NCBI GenBank assembly: GCA_002286855.1
Contig: NRSV01000003.1
Span: 235,159-299,158 of the forward strand
DNA length: 64,000 nucleotides
Direction: 5' to 3'
Source of the DNA: Bipolaris cookei
Taxonomy: Eukaryota; Ascomycota; Dothideomycetes; Pleosporales; Pleosporaceae
A model generated the notes under the pieces. It saw only the letters and a program-made list of their open reading frames with translations, made no database searches and was not told where the DNA came from. The position numbers were made by a program, and so were the translations under genes. This document shows, in pieces, positions 21,974 to 34,724 of the stretch. Each line of letters opens with the position of its first letter. Position 1 is the first letter of the stretch.

Positions 21974-24900
21974 TCATAATCCCACCTTCTCCAATCCCAT
22001 TCTCAGATCCTCCTCTGTACTCAACACGTTCATAGCCCAAGGAGGTAGCTTACTCTTGAACACAAACCTCGTCTCTTTTTGCGAATCATCCCTCACCCAT
22101 TTTCTCCTCTCGTCACTGTTAGTACCATCTGGACCACGCGGATTGGTATACTCTGGATCCTCGACGTATCCCTCTTCCTCCTTAAACCTCATGGTTCGCT
22201 TTGTCCTCCTCACATAGGGCGGCCCTCTCTTCATCTTCGCCTGTTGCTCCCATACCGACTCGCATCCCTTAGCAATCATCCCCGCACTAGCCCAGCCTAT
22301 CCTTCGCTCAATCTCCAACAGACGCGTGATGAGCCACTCCCGTTGGTGGGGTTCCTTGAAGGTGACACCGGCGAAGAACATGGACATGGTTGCCTCTGTG
22401 AATATAGCACCAAGGAAGGGAGAAAGGTCCTCAGAGATAGGAATCTGAAACCCGGCTGTGATACGACCGATGAGAGTACAGTATGGCGCAGTAGCAGCTG
22501 CGCACACTCCCGCTGCCATCTGCGCTGCTGGAGGCATGCCAGGGTGGGAACGTAAGAGGATGATCTTGGCAAGGTAGAGGAGCGTCCACAAGATGGATAT
22601 GTCATAACTTCGATGGGAAATGGCTTTCCCAAAAGGCGTCATGTTACTCTGCGCGTGTTGTCTTTCTCCTGGAGGCGGTGGGTAGATATCTTCCGGCAAA
22701 GGAGCAAAACCTTCTGTGTTCTGGAACACTTGCTCAACTGCCGCATGTGCATCGCAAATACTTTCCCATTCCGCGACTGCATTGGCGTAGGCAGCAGACA
22801 AATCATCATATTTTGGTTGAGACACGTCTGGTTTTTGCTTTGGACGCTTAAAGTTTGGATTCTCGTAACTGGAAATCTGTGGTGCTAAGGTTGGTGCTGG
22901 GGCCATTCCATAGAAGCTGGGCATGCTTGAAGGAGGCGGGCCTGCTTGAGAGGGTGGGCCTTGAGAAGGTGGACCTTGAGAGGGGCCAGACGGGCCAAAG
23001 CCTGGAGGAAGTGGCCCTTTCCATCCTGGTGGTGGGCCTTGCACAGGATTCGATCGACCGCCTGGAGGACCACTTGGGGGACCACCTGGAGGTCCCATGT
23101 TACCAAAACCAGGAATACCAGGTCGAGGTCGCCAACCACCATCTGCTTCGACTTGTCGAACCTTTCGTGCTCTGTCTTTGACAGTGAAGTCTGCAACGCG
23201 GCCTAGAAGGAGTAGAAGATGATCGTGGCTGCCGTATAGAGCATCTAGGCGGCCGAGCGGGGATCTTGGAGGGCAATCAGACCATTTATGATAGGGGTGA
23301 CTGCGACTGATTAGCTGTAACTCTGAATATCGTCAGGACCACCCACATGAGAGCACTTCCGCTTATGATGCTCTGGAAAACATCATGTCTAGCAAACGAC
23401 CAAAACAGATCTTGGAGAGTTGCATAGGTATTTAGATCTAGTCCGCCGGCAATACTTGGCTTCGTGTCATATCTTGCCCCATCGTCCTCGAAAACCATGC
23501 CAAAGTCGTCGTAGTTGATCTTGTTTCCAACAATGGTGCTCACCAGAGTTTGATCTGGCATCAGTGAGCCTTCTTTCAATCGCAGGTCGAATTGTCTTTG
23601 GTCGATAAGCATCTCCGGGTTTTGGTAGGGGAATTGCCGCTCCATTGCAGTTTGTGCAGCCTGCATTCGTCGTGCCTCGCGAGTAAGTGAGCGGAAGTCG
23701 AGCTCAGTAATGAGTTGCTGAGCGCCGACAACATGCGTGCCCCATTTAACGTGTTCTGCTGTCCATACCTCATACCAAGCCAGAAGTAAGGAGTTGGCCA
23801 GCGTGAGCATAGATAGACGTTTTGTCGGGTGTGAGAGTGAACGAACAAGGCGTTTGAGCGAGTATGCGTAATGCTTGTAGGATGGCGTAACTGAAGCTCC
23901 TTGCAATCGTGCAATGTGCAGACTGGCAAGTGCCAGCATTGCATGTAATAAGCCCTGGTGGTTCAAGGCCTTCAATGGAAGTTTGTATGTCCATAATCCT
24001 TGCTGAGATGGCGGCGTTGCGCCTTCGAATATCAAAGTCGGGTCTCTTGGGTTTCGTTCGAATATCGATAATGTCGGTGCTGTCTGTCAAGTTGGTCAGC
24101 TACTTGCTTGCACTTGTCTCAAATTATGTGTATATCAAGTAGAGAGTATATTTTCCGGCAAAGACAGTACGTAGCCTAAGAAGTTGTATTTCACTTACTA
24201 CATGAATGAAATGTGCAAACACTCGAGCTGTCTTTGGGTTGCGCAAGGGACTTGCCGCATATTCAGGTTTGTAGTGCGACAGAAGGCCATCGTATAAAAA
24301 GGCATCGTAGCGTCGAATACCTAGCTCGTTGGAGTTTTCCAAATGTATACGCCGGATAGCGCTGAATTCCTGGCTCGTGAGCAGTGCATTCTCGTCCTCC
24401 CCAGTCTCTGCATCAATCATATCTTCATCTGAATGAACATCCCAGTAATCATCGTCCTCATATTCTACTGCCGCCTCGTCGAGCACTTGTGTAGGGCTAG
24501 CATGATCTTCGCCACCGAATCCGCTAAGAAGCAGTTGTGGGTGGGATACTTGGGGCTTTGATACGTGTGTAACCTCTTCTGCTCATCACAGTCAGCCATC
24601 TCGCTCGTTTACATATCGATGACATTGTTAGTTGTTGGGACACGATATTAATTCCAATATGAGTTGAAGAGTTTAGAAAGCATGCACCACATTGATTAAG
24701 TGATGATGCACCGGTTCTGAGACACGGAGAAGGAGAAGAAGAAGAAGAGAAAAAAGATAATAATAATCATTGGGGTATAAGAAGTATATAACTAGACACG
24801 AGACATACCGAGAACAGGCTGTGGCATATGCTTTACATCCTGATTCATATCATAAGGCAACGGAACGGCAGAGTAATTTGGATAGCTAAAGTCAGTGTGT

Positions 24901-25862
24901 GAAATCGCCGGTGGAAAATTATAATTTTCAGCTTGCGACGAATGGAGAGCAACGTGGGGAAGACTGTTAAACCGCTGAAAGCCTGGCCTTGCCTCCACGT
25001 TTTGAGCAAACTGATCGCTCTGTGGCGAAACACTAGATTGCTGTTGGTAAGAATTGTCAGGATCTTGCAGGCTATCCGATCGATATGCGTGTGGGTACAC
25101 CTGCTGGCCAGAAAGAGGCTGAGGGCCCACTGGCTTCAAATCGTGATCACTGCTATATGGAACAGAGACGGGTGGATATGAAGAGCCAGAATTGTACGGT
25201 AATGGTTGTTGAGAGCTTGTGTTGGGTCCCTGGCTAAGCTGTTCTGACGGGCTTATGTGAACAGGAGATTGCTGAGGAAAGTATGATACGGTCGATGGGT
25301 GGGCGTGTGCTTGGTGGTGGGGGGATATGAGCGGCTGTTGATGAGGCGGTGATTGTAGAGGTGGCTGATAAGTCTGCTCGTTGGTATAGTTGAGATTGCC
25401 GCCAACAAACGGTTGTGGCGGCGGTGGAGGCCCAGCACCTGGCTGTGGGTCGACATGTTGGAAGTCGAAGTTGCCAATCCGCCGTGGCTGGATCGAGGTG
25501 AGGTTTGTTTCCGGTATGGGAATACTTGGCTCTGGTCCTCGATATGGTTGATTGCGTGTGCCTGGTAGCATCGAGGTGTGATATTGTATAGTGCTGACTA
25601 CCCCTGGGTGATTTGGCCAGTCTCCCATGGGTGGCTTGAAGATGACTCTTTGGTTGTATCCTTCACACTGGCGTTTGGACTTGATGCAGTTTGCGCAGGT
25701 AGGTCTCTCTTCACCACATTTTATGCGTCGTTTTCTACAGGTGAGGCAGCCAGTCTTCGTCCTCTTTCTCATCTTAGGGTTTGATGCAGACCCAGAATTT
25801 CCAGCTGGTGGGACTTCGTCTGGACCTCCTGAGGATGAAGCTGCAGCCTGAGCACTTGCCAT
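21974..25862 (-). CDS. Zn(II)2Cys6 transcription factor with fungal-specific Fungal_trans_2 domain
   Basis: Nuclear DNA-binding regulator of 1,165 residues; target genes unknown. Exons on the minus strand: 25862-24809, 24578-24199, 24083-23347 and 23300-21974. The binuclear zinc cluster CLTCRKRRIKC...CANCIKSKRQC (C-x2-C-x6-C-x6-C-x2-C-x6-C) is at residues 39-66, preceded by a basic nuclear-localisation-like stretch. A Gln/Pro/Ser-rich low-complexity region of some 250 residues follows. The middle homology region (LLHAMLALASLHIARLQG, LTLANSLLLAWYEVW) begins in exon 3. Exon 4 has a Pro/Gly-rich insert, then more helices (EWESICDAHAAVEQVFQ) and a charged C-terminus. Intron 1 is long (230 nt) with a strong pyrimidine tract; the 46-nt third intron splits the middle region. 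An upstream in-frame start at 25967 is possible. Confidence 0.88.
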
Positions 25863-28800
25863 TTCTTCAAGAGATGGGGAGATTGGGCAGAACAGAGTGG
25901 ATACTGGAGTGGGTTTAGCAGGTTGAAGATGGAGACAAGATGAGGTGTAGGGCGGGATGGATGGCATACCTCAGGATTGCTTGGATCTGGGGACCAGCAG
26001 CAGGGAATGGTGGAATGTTGTTGGTTCGTTTGGGAGGCGGATAGAGCGAAGCCGGAGAAGGTCGACTTGGCAAAAACGCCAAATTGCTAAGTGGAAGTTT
26101 CCGGCGAGGTACCAGCGATAAGGCAGCCAAACTTGTCAATTGGCTGATGAGGTAGCAGAAGTATGGTCTTGTTGTTGGAGGTCAAGGCCTCGTATAAGAA
26201 ACCAAAGCAGATAAACGGGGTCAGTCTTTAAGGCCGACGGGAACCATGTGGAGTCAGGGCTCTAGAGTTAGTTATAACGATGGCGGGAAGCACGCACCAG
26301 GTACCAGAAGGCCGCTGGTCAAGTTGAAAAAAAGGGAGTCAGCGGCACTTATTGCCGCTGTTCGTAAGGACGGGAGGCTGTAGGTCAAATGGTGGCGCGC
26401 CTACGAAGGCCGCATCAGGCGTCAAGAAACCAGACAGAGTATGGATAGTCTAGAACTAGAAATAGGGCTATACTTTTCCTGGGAGGGAGGGGGTGTGGGA
26501 GAGGACAAGGTACATGGGGGGTGCGTGTTGATTCAGGGTGAGCAATGGGCGTCTGGCGCAGAAAGAACGGGTGTGGACACGGACTTTGGGATGTCTAGAA
26601 GGGAAGGGCAAAAAGGCATGTTTCGATTCGGCAGCGGTGGTGCGATGTGTCTTCGGAAGAGGTGGAACTAGACCGGGGGTTAAGGGAAGGCTTGCGCTAT
26701 GACTGTGGAGAGGGCCGCCCGCAGGAATAGAGATGAAGATGGGGGGCGGGCTTGTGGAGGGATCAACGGATCTGAGGCCGGGTAGGCTAGGGAGAGGAGT
26801 GCATGCTATACTACCTACATTACTCTGGAGTAAGATGGCATCAGTCCAAAGGGGGATTGGTAGGCGGCGTGCCTGGGTTTGATTCAAGGACGATGCATGC
26901 AGAGTCAAAGGTTGTTTGGCAACGAGCGTTGTGGGCGACGGACGGGGGTGAGGAACTGCAAGTGAATTGAAGCTAACCTCGTCCATGCTTTGCCGAGGAT
27001 GTTCACACTCACATGGCCAGGAGCAACTTTTGTCCACCCTCTCTCTTGCTTTCCCCACACCCAAGCGACGGCAGTATTATTACCAGCACCGCCGCGGCCG
27101 ACGCCGCTGCCTCCGCTGGCATCGTTATCATTATCGTTGTCATCGTCATTGTCATTGCTGTTCTTGTTGTTGTCACCGTTCTCACCATGACCATCATAAC
27201 CACAATCACCACCACCGTCATATGTGGCGCCCAAGGTTTTGCTCGTGCGGCAATCCGCGGCGGGCTGCAAGGAAGAGGAGGCATGGTACGTGGAACTTGA
27301 CGACAGCCTGCCTTGCTTCTGTCTCGACGTGGCCAAGTCTGTTGGTGCTGCGCTGCGCTGCGCTGTGCTGTGCTGACAAGGCACAAAAGACAATGTGTGC
27401 GGCTGTCGGTCACGTACATGGGCTTTCTGGTTAGAGTTTGCGCCTGCGTTTGGGCATTGGACATGTCTGGTCGACGGCGGCAGCTGAAGACGACTTGCCC
27501 ATAGAGTACTCGCCCTGTCGGCGTCAAGACAGCGAGGTCAATTGCCACCACTCTCTGCTGCTCGACACTCGACCGGGCCCTGTTGGCTTTGATACCTGGC
27601 TCGGCTGCTGGGGGGGAGGGGGAACTTGGGTGCAGGGGTCTGGCGTGGATCGACTGATGGCGTCAACCACCCTACCGGACTCTTTTGGAACGTGAACTCT
27701 CTCAAGTATCCCATGTCCAGACTCTAGACCTTGCCGTCATGTCTGCTGCAAGGCCTGAAAAGGTCCAAGCCAGCTGAGCTTGCCAGCCCTTATCAGGCTC
27801 TGCAATCATACGCTTCTGTCTGTACGCTTTTCAACTGCTCATGTGTTTGTATGTATGGGCTTTGGTCCACTACCTGTGTGGGCCCGTCATCCGTGTGCCA
27901 GCTACGCTCGATACCAGCTCTTCTTCACACACACCCGGCGCGCGCTGCAACAACTCAAGCCACACTCGTAGGCAGCGCGCCTGAGCGACTTCGGACTTCC
28001 GGCTCTGGTTGGTCCGTCACGGAAAGCAGCCATTGCCAGTGCCTTGGTGGGGCCGTCAACTGGCCTCCTTTTCGTCTTGGCCGCTCAGCTCCGTTCGTAC
28101 TCGACAGTGCGAATACGGTCACCAAACAACTGCAAATCCATCACCAGCCTCACTCAGGGGCGCTAATGCAAGACGCTGCGTCTTCACACCACTTTGTCTC
28201 TAGTGCTGCGTCTGCACCACTAACCCGAGTCAGTCACAAAGACAATTCTGCCTTGATTTCCTTTTCCAAAGTCAATGCCAGAAGGGAAAAGGTGCTAGCT
28301 GCCGTTAACTGATAGGACGATATATTGGCCCGCTCGGCGCAACTGTGCATCATATCAGCTCAATAGTCATTCGAATATGTGACCGGTTTGACGGCAGCGG
28401 GTCGACTTCCCGTCTCCGATGAGCGCTCTCTACAAGAGCTATCCTTGGAACACAATCAGTGCCCTAGAGTGACGTCTTTCAGGCCCTCCACCACCTCAAA
28501 CAGGGGTGGGAGCGGCCTTAGCTTAGGCAAGCTTCCGAACCCGAGATCCTGCACTTGACAATCTAGCTGTAAAAGCAGTCCAGTTTCCAAGTCGTCGGGA
28601 GACTCCTCCGACCCTGAAAAATACTTGTCGGGCGCTACCGAATGGCAAACCCATGGGCCTGTCGAGTCTGCGAGAGACCAGCCGAAAACCCCCCTTCTCC
28701 AACCCTCCGCAAACTACACCCAGCGCTGTGAAGTCCATCTCTGACCTACCACCACCCAGCATCCAAAGCAGTGATACTGACCCACTCATGTCGCGTGCTA

Positions 28801-31177
28801 ATTGTGCAAGGGTATAAAGTTTGTTCATCCCTTGGCTTCCACGAGGCACGCACTGGGCGCGCGGCGAGCGACGGATCCAAGAAGAGAGCCCTGTCCTCCC
28901 AAGCGGCAAACACTAGCCATTGAACCCTGGATTTTGGAGCCTACCCTACTGCATGCTTTAGTATCCTATCCGACTTACGCTTGTTCTTCTGAACGGCCGG
29001 ATGACAGACAAGACCCGCATTTACTTGAGCCTTTCCGTAAGGTATTGCGAAGAGCATGTGACCTGTATGGGCGCGCCTATCATTGCAAAGCAGTATCACC
29101 CGTGACTTTGCATTGGTGCAATCCCATAGTTCCTTACAGGCCGCTATCCCTGTTGGCGTATGTATCTTGGGCACTTTGCGATGCCAACGGGAAAGACGCA
29201 TGACTTCAAAATTACCATCCTGTTGAACTGCTTTTTTCGACTGGCGCATGTTTCAGGCGTCCCCTCGTCTCACTAGTATAAGCGACCAATGTCGTTGAGT
29301 TTCGAAGACACTTGCTGTATGTATGCGCCGGACTTTTTCCAAAAGTCCCTCGAAGAGTTCGCCTCCATGCACATGCACTGGTCTCTTACTGCAGGGACAA
29401 GGTAGGTTTGCCAAATTCCCTGTGCAGAGCCTTTCTGCTATGCTGTCATGTCCCTTTTGGACGTGGTTGAACTCAACGAATTTATTTGAGGCCATACTTT
29501 CGTCGCAGGCTACATACTAGAGCAGGTTGCATATCTCTATTAGTCACATCTGGGACCCGAGACGTCACAACAGTATCATGAGTGTTGCAGTTCGATCAAA
29601 TCTTCTCTTTAGTTCTGTGTGCGTACGACAGGATCCAACCCAGCTTCGAGCAGAGCTAACGCTGACCCAACAGACGCCGCTACTAGACGCCACAAGTCTG
29701 CGCCATAGTCTCACTCATGTCCGTCATTGGCGAGTGGCGTTCCAACTGGCCACTACAGAGCGATTCTATCCGTACCAACACCCAAGGAATCCTCATCCCA
29801 AGATTCTGGCACTCGGAATCCTGCCGCGAGGACGGGGACGGGGATGGAGACGGGACGTACCCGCAAGACGCTTCATTATGTTATTGATCGGCTACCCATG
29901 TCGAGAATCCTGGTAGATTCCAAGCACGTTATTACAACGACACTGCATCCTCTTACATCGAAATCGAACTTTTCGACTTCAATTTCGCCGATACACTAGT
30001 GCCTTATATTCCATTCTTGCGATATATGGAGTCCAAATGACTTTCATTTACTTTTAGACGTGGTTTCATGCTACCTCCACCAGGTTTACTGGCTCATCAT
30101 CATTTCAATATCATCATTACTTTCACACATGACCACGGGAAATTGCACCATGTTTGAGATAGCCCAAACAGTCAATCCTCCGTGATCACTGTCGAATCTC
30201 CGCTACCACATGTATCCTTTTTTGTTGATATTTGATTTTTTGTGACACGGTACCAAGTCTAAATGTCAAACAAACCCGAGGGTTCTTATTTATTGTCTGT
30301 GGTATATCATCCTTTTTCTTCGGAGACTAGGAAACCGACCCTTTATTATTTGCATTGTTCAGCTGCGTGATTAACATGACTAATCTTTGAAATAATCAAG
30401 TACGACATCATATCAGCTCAGATGGTGCACCTTGCTGCAATCATACTTTTGTTTTCTACACTCTCGGTCTTATTGAATGGCTTGTAAGAGTTCCGACATG
30501 GCACGTGACTGTAGCGGGTTCAAGATCACTGTTGTAGTCTCGTTGCTACTGGGGAAAAAGAAAATTTGTAGATGTTTTTTTTTCTCATCTCTCAATTTGC
30601 AGTGCCCCCCACCCCCCTTTTTTTTCTCCGGTGCATCTTTTACCTGCTTCGTCTGTTTTCTTTCCAAACTAACAGGATGTTCTTCTCAGAAGCAGGCAGG
30701 TTCCTCATCCAACACATAGCCGTAGCTGCTAACCCGCTTTACCTTCATTTCAACATTTACTCTTATCCCAAGACACCACATCACAAGCGAGCTGAGATCT
30801 CAGACATGATATTCTAAATATACACAAACTTCTGTGCAGCTTTTGTCAAGGTAACGAACGCTATTTGTGAAAATCTAGTACACGCACTGAACTTTGCTGG
30901 CAAACCATATCATGGCGGGGAATGATGAGTAAAATCTCAGAAACTTTATTTTCAAGACACCCGGATCCGTGAAATACTGTACAGTCGCGTCTTCGACACA
31001 AGCAAGTATAACAGCTCCGCAGTAAGGGCGATTGCCAGAGTAGTAATCCTAGACACCTATTCTCCGTCCTGTGCAGCACATGGATAAGTGAATTATCATA
31101 TGGAGCGCACTGAATCTGTAATATAAGATAGCCGGAATAAGATAACCGGTAAGTGTTCATGATAGCATATGGGCTAT
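25863..31177. other. long gene-free region upstream of the regulator
   Basis: 5.3 kb with no gene I can support. 26.4-28.3 kb holds several overlapping open frames on both strands with skewed composition (for example 27009-27551 minus and 27731-28312 plus) but no recognisable domain. A degenerate GTC/ATC triplet tract lies at about 27115-27215. 28.3-31.1 kb is mixed, with T-runs at about 30570-30640. It probably includes the regulator's promoter and a long 5' leader. Confidence 0.45.
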
Positions 31178-31401
31178 TGTAACGTGCTAAACGCCCTTCG
31201 CCTCTTGTCCGCGTCTACGACCTCGCTTACCCGGCCCGATTGTTGCCTAGGCAACTAGCATTGTATATATATAGCTATGTAGCCGAGAGCTTAACTCTCT
31301 ATCAAATACAATCTTGTTTCCTAGGCCTGTCTGATTGTGCTTCCGAGCTTAAGACTACTCCTCGGAGTTACGCTCCTTAGAGCTATGCCTATATTTACCA
31401 C
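31178..31401. mobile_element. possible solo LTR remnant
   Basis: A stretch beginning TGTAACG and containing a perfect 14-bp palindrome (GTTGCCTAGGCAAC, about 31234), a TATATATATA box (about 31264) and a downstream CT-rich leader resembles a fungal LTR. The right end is not clear: no matching TTACA end, and only a possible 5-bp repeat GCTAT on the two sides. No retrotransposon coding sequence is adjacent. I hold this loosely. Confidence 0.3.
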
Positions 31402-32244
31402 ATGTGTAGTTGAGAGAACGTGAATGTTTCTTGTCTCTATTTTCAAATATTCTCTTCATTCAGTGCTAATGCGACCTGTACTCAAATAGAGCGGGTTACA
31501 AAACCCATCTCAACTCTCTGACGCTTCAGTGCCCCTTATTTGTCTGTTGCTGCTTCCCTAGCAGCTACAAAAATCTACGGGATATAGGAATTGTGTAGAA
31601 TATGTTATTATTTGTAGGAGAGATGGGCTTGAGGTATTCTCAGGGACAGGGAGCAGAAAAGGTAGGTAATAATTTAGATCTCATTTTTGCAAAAAAAGCA
31701 GCATATGCATGGATTGCATTGCTCACACAATTTTCTGACGCAATGAATTTGTATTTTGTCTGTTGGCAAAGGATGTCATTTGCGTATTATTAGGATAGTG
31801 TCCAGGTTCTTATTCCATGCACTCAGGCCCCAAAGTATTTTAACTCTTCACAGTCGTCCCACAGCTTAAGACACTGCGTAATATCTATCTTGGAGTATTT
31901 GATGGTATATTCGGCAGGATCCTTGGACTAGCAGGCAAGCAGAGTACAAAATTGACGATGGCCTGTTGCAATTACAAGCTCAAACAGGCAATTTATGACA
32001 AAATCAAATATTATCTCGGTAAATGAGTTGAAAGTCAAACATAGAGGGTGCAAGGATGACCAAGTGGTGAAAGCGGAAACCCGAGGCACGTCCCCAATCG
32101 GAGAAACCCCGGCTTCGTCCCAAAAGTCCCCCGTCGCATTATCGCGAAACAGCTCGAGCCAACAGCTACAGCGACTCTCTCTCCCAACGTCCTCGACGAC
32201 AATTTGCTCTCTCCACGCGCCCGACGCGCCAAAAAAACGCAAAC
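31402..32244. other. intergenic upstream of CDC73
   Basis: AT-rich spacer and CDC73 promoter. An open frame at 31995-32471 overlaps the CDC73 start in another frame and is a shadow. No other feature is seen. Confidence 0.45.
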
Positions 32245-33593
32245 ATGGCCGCCGCCGAAGCCGAAGTCGCAGACGCGCTCTACAACCTCCGGCTCAGCAT
32301 CAAAACCAACGCAACACCCATCCTCACCACAAGCGCAACGCCCACAGCCGCAGATACTGTCACCGATCTCTCCCAAGCAACGCACATCTCGTTCAATTTC
32401 AATTCGGGCCAACATCGCAACTTTGCTCTCAACACACCCACGCGATTCGCGCCCGATGGCAAGCCCGTTGACCTGCGCAGCTGCTACTTTGCATGGCTCA
32501 ACAAGGACGCTTCTGTCACGGATTACTTCGCCGCCGTGCAGACGCTGAACGAGGAGCTGCCGAGCGGCGCGGGAGGCAGCGTGCAAAACCTGACGTTTGC
32601 GCAGAAGATTGAACTGATTGCCTGGCTGAGTGGAGAGACGGAGAGCAGTGACAGTATTGCAGCTGTAGATGGGGGTGCCCTGAGTGCTGCGGCGGGTGAC
32701 GCTGCTGCCATTGCGGGTGGGAAGGGAGTCCCAGTTGATGGTGGCAAAGGCATCAAAGTAGGGAGTGCAGGGGGCATGATGGATGCGCGATTGTTACAGA
32801 TTTACGATGGAGAGAGGAAAATGGGAGATCACAACAGCGTGTTGAGAGGTACCAAGAACGTTGTACGTATGCCGTCTACTGAGCGAAAAGAATCACGAAT
32901 GAATGTAATGCTGACATGCATTCCCAGGACTTTTCCCCCTACCGCAAAATCGCCGCAACCTTCCTGCGCGCCCGCCCTTCGGACCCCAAAGTCCCTGCCC
33001 CCCAACCCGCCCTCGTCGCAAACCTCCAAAAGCGACCTCAGCGCCGCCTCCAACCCATTATCCTTCTCTCCCCCTCCGCCTCCTCCCTACTCCGCACTTC
33101 AAACGTAAAAACGTTCCTCTCCGACGGCGTCTTCATACCCCCCAACACAACCGACTCGTCCTCCACCTCCGCCAGCGCAAACATGATCCAAATCCAGCGT
33201 CTCCTGCCCTCGATATCCTCGCAGCCCCTAACCTTCATCTGCGTCGACAGCACCGCATCCTTCAAGCCCACGTACTGGAGCCGCGTCGTCGGCATCTTTA
33301 CCACGGGCCAGCTCTGGCAGTTCAAGTCATACAAGTACACGCAGCCTGCAGAGCTGTTTGCTAATTACCCGGGTATCTATGTTGGATGGAGTTCGGAGGA
33401 GCCGCCGGAGACGGTCAAGCAGCTTGGTCGTGGTGTACTGCCCGTGGCTGTGGATAAGTGGACGGGTAGCGAAAAGGGGCGGTGGAGGGATAGAGAGGTT
33501 GTGGAGAGGATTTGGGGTAGGATTGAAGATGGGATGCGTAAGGGTGGGTGGACAAGGGATGGGCCTGGATTGGCTGGGTCACAGACACGGTAG
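32245..33593 (+). CDS. CDC73: Paf1 complex subunit Cdc73 (parafibromin homologue)
   Basis: RNA polymerase II accessory factor of the Paf1 elongation complex. Two exons, 32245-32862 and 32928-33593, joined in phase 0 (TKNV/DFSPYRK); 427 residues. The N-terminal domain (ALYNLRLSIKTNA, THISFNFNSG, DYFAAVQTLNEELP) is followed by a low-complexity Gly/Ala linker. The C-terminal Ras-like domain starts at about residue 250: PIILLSPSASSLLRTSNVK, FLSDGVFIPP, LTFICVDSTASFKPTYWSRV, GQLWQFKSYKY and YPGIYVGW. This fold binds the polymerase and chromatin but lacks GTPase motifs, as expected. The intron is 65 nt. It lies tail to tail with LEU1, separated by the LINE insertion. Confidence 0.93.
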
Positions 33594-33790
33594 AGATCGG
33601 ATGTTGGGAATTTGTTAGTACATGCATATGGGCACATGTGTGTGTATAGGTGGGCATGAGATATCCGTCTTCTCTCTCTTTGTTCTGGCTATAGGTGTTT
33701 TGGGCGTTGTAAAATGATGCGCGGAACAGCATAGCGTGACATATTTTGTAAGAGAAATACCAATCAAGAGGTGATTAATCTGAGAAAAGA

Positions 33791-34532
33791 TTGCATGTCA
33801 CTAACAAATTTTTGAAAAGTTTTTTTTTAAAAAAAAATCAATTGATCAATTTATAGTGCTTCCTGGGTCCCATAAGGGTCTATGAACACTAGAGAGTCGC
33901 CTTCAGATACAGGGTAAACATGGGCATCCTCCCCTTAACACCCGTGCCTTCGTACCATTGTCTTCTTCCCCTCTCTCTTTAAGTCCATCGATTTCTGCCG
34001 GTGCTGCCCTTGATGAGGGGAGCAGAGGACAAGTTTTTGTTTTATTGGGTTGGTTGGAATGGAGTCCACTCCTCCATGGCAGTACCTTTAATCTCCTTTG
34101 CCACTTGGAACTGTTCAACGAGCTCCGTGTCTAGTAGCCAGCGTCCCGCCTCTGCGGCTTTTCCCTTCTCCTGCGGGAGGTCTTCGATCCTAGTTGAGCC
34201 TACCCTTTGGAGGAGGCGGATTCTTGATCCGCTCTGTTTTGGGCAGAACGCTAGGACGTGTCGTGACGTTTGCCTGGGTCCTTCGCAGGGGCAGGCTGGG
34301 GAGACTCCTAGCACCCCTATGCGTGAGAGCCAGTCGTTCAGCCCTAGCACTTCTGTATGTAGTAGGAAGATGGCGGTTGCCACGTGCTTGGAAGTGTTCC
34401 TGTAGAGGGAGGTGGGTTGGAAGTCCCATCCTCCTTTCCAGGTAAGTGCCCATCTCATGGGTTTGGAGACTTCCCTTTCCCACCTTTCTTGCCACGCTTT
34501 GGCCATTGCTTTTGAAAAGAACTTGCATGTCA
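33791..34532 (-). mobile_element. 5'-truncated LINE (Tad-like non-LTR retrotransposon) with target-site duplication
   Basis: A minus-strand frame (about 34519-34042) encodes the C-terminal end of a LINE ORF2: WQERWEREVSK, then FLLHTEVLGLNDWLSRIGV, then the zinc-knuckle-like block SPACPCEGPRQTSRHVLAFCP found at the end of Tad/I-type elements. Reverse transcriptase and endonuclease are absent, so it is a dead 5' truncation. The same 10-mer TTGCATGTCA lies on both sides (33791-33800 and 34523-34532), consistent with a target-site duplication. An A/T-run of about 18 bp is near the 3' end (33820-33837). A second 10-mer (TTTTGAAAAG) also occurs near both ends. There is no RIP-like stop-codon load in the fragment. 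Confidence 0.82.
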
Positions 34533-34724
34533 GAACTTTGATATATTCATTTTATTTCACGTCATTAATTAGCTTCATAACATGATTATCCGAAGCCCAG
34601 AGCAAGAAGTGCCCTCCTCACTAATACATGAGAACCAAAAACCGACCCCGCGCAACCAGAAAAAAACACAAGAACAAGTCTAAAGACGAAACCGCTTTTT
34701 TGACCTCATATATCTTCATTACAT

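Noticed and set aside
26468..27551. Overlapping frames on both strands (198, 162, 180 and 155 codons)
   Set aside because: Composition-driven open frames with no homology cue, overlapping each other in several frames.
27731..28312. 193-codon plus-strand open frame
   Set aside because: No recognisable motif and no neighbouring splice-linked exons.
31173..31384. GCTAT as a target-site duplication around the LTR-like block
   Set aside because: The block does not end in CA and GCTAT also occurs inside it, so the match is not informative.
11171..31795. Shared 16-mer ATGTCATTTGCGTATT at about 11171 and 31771
   Set aside because: One 16-base match in 64 kb is near chance expectation, and the flanks do not align.
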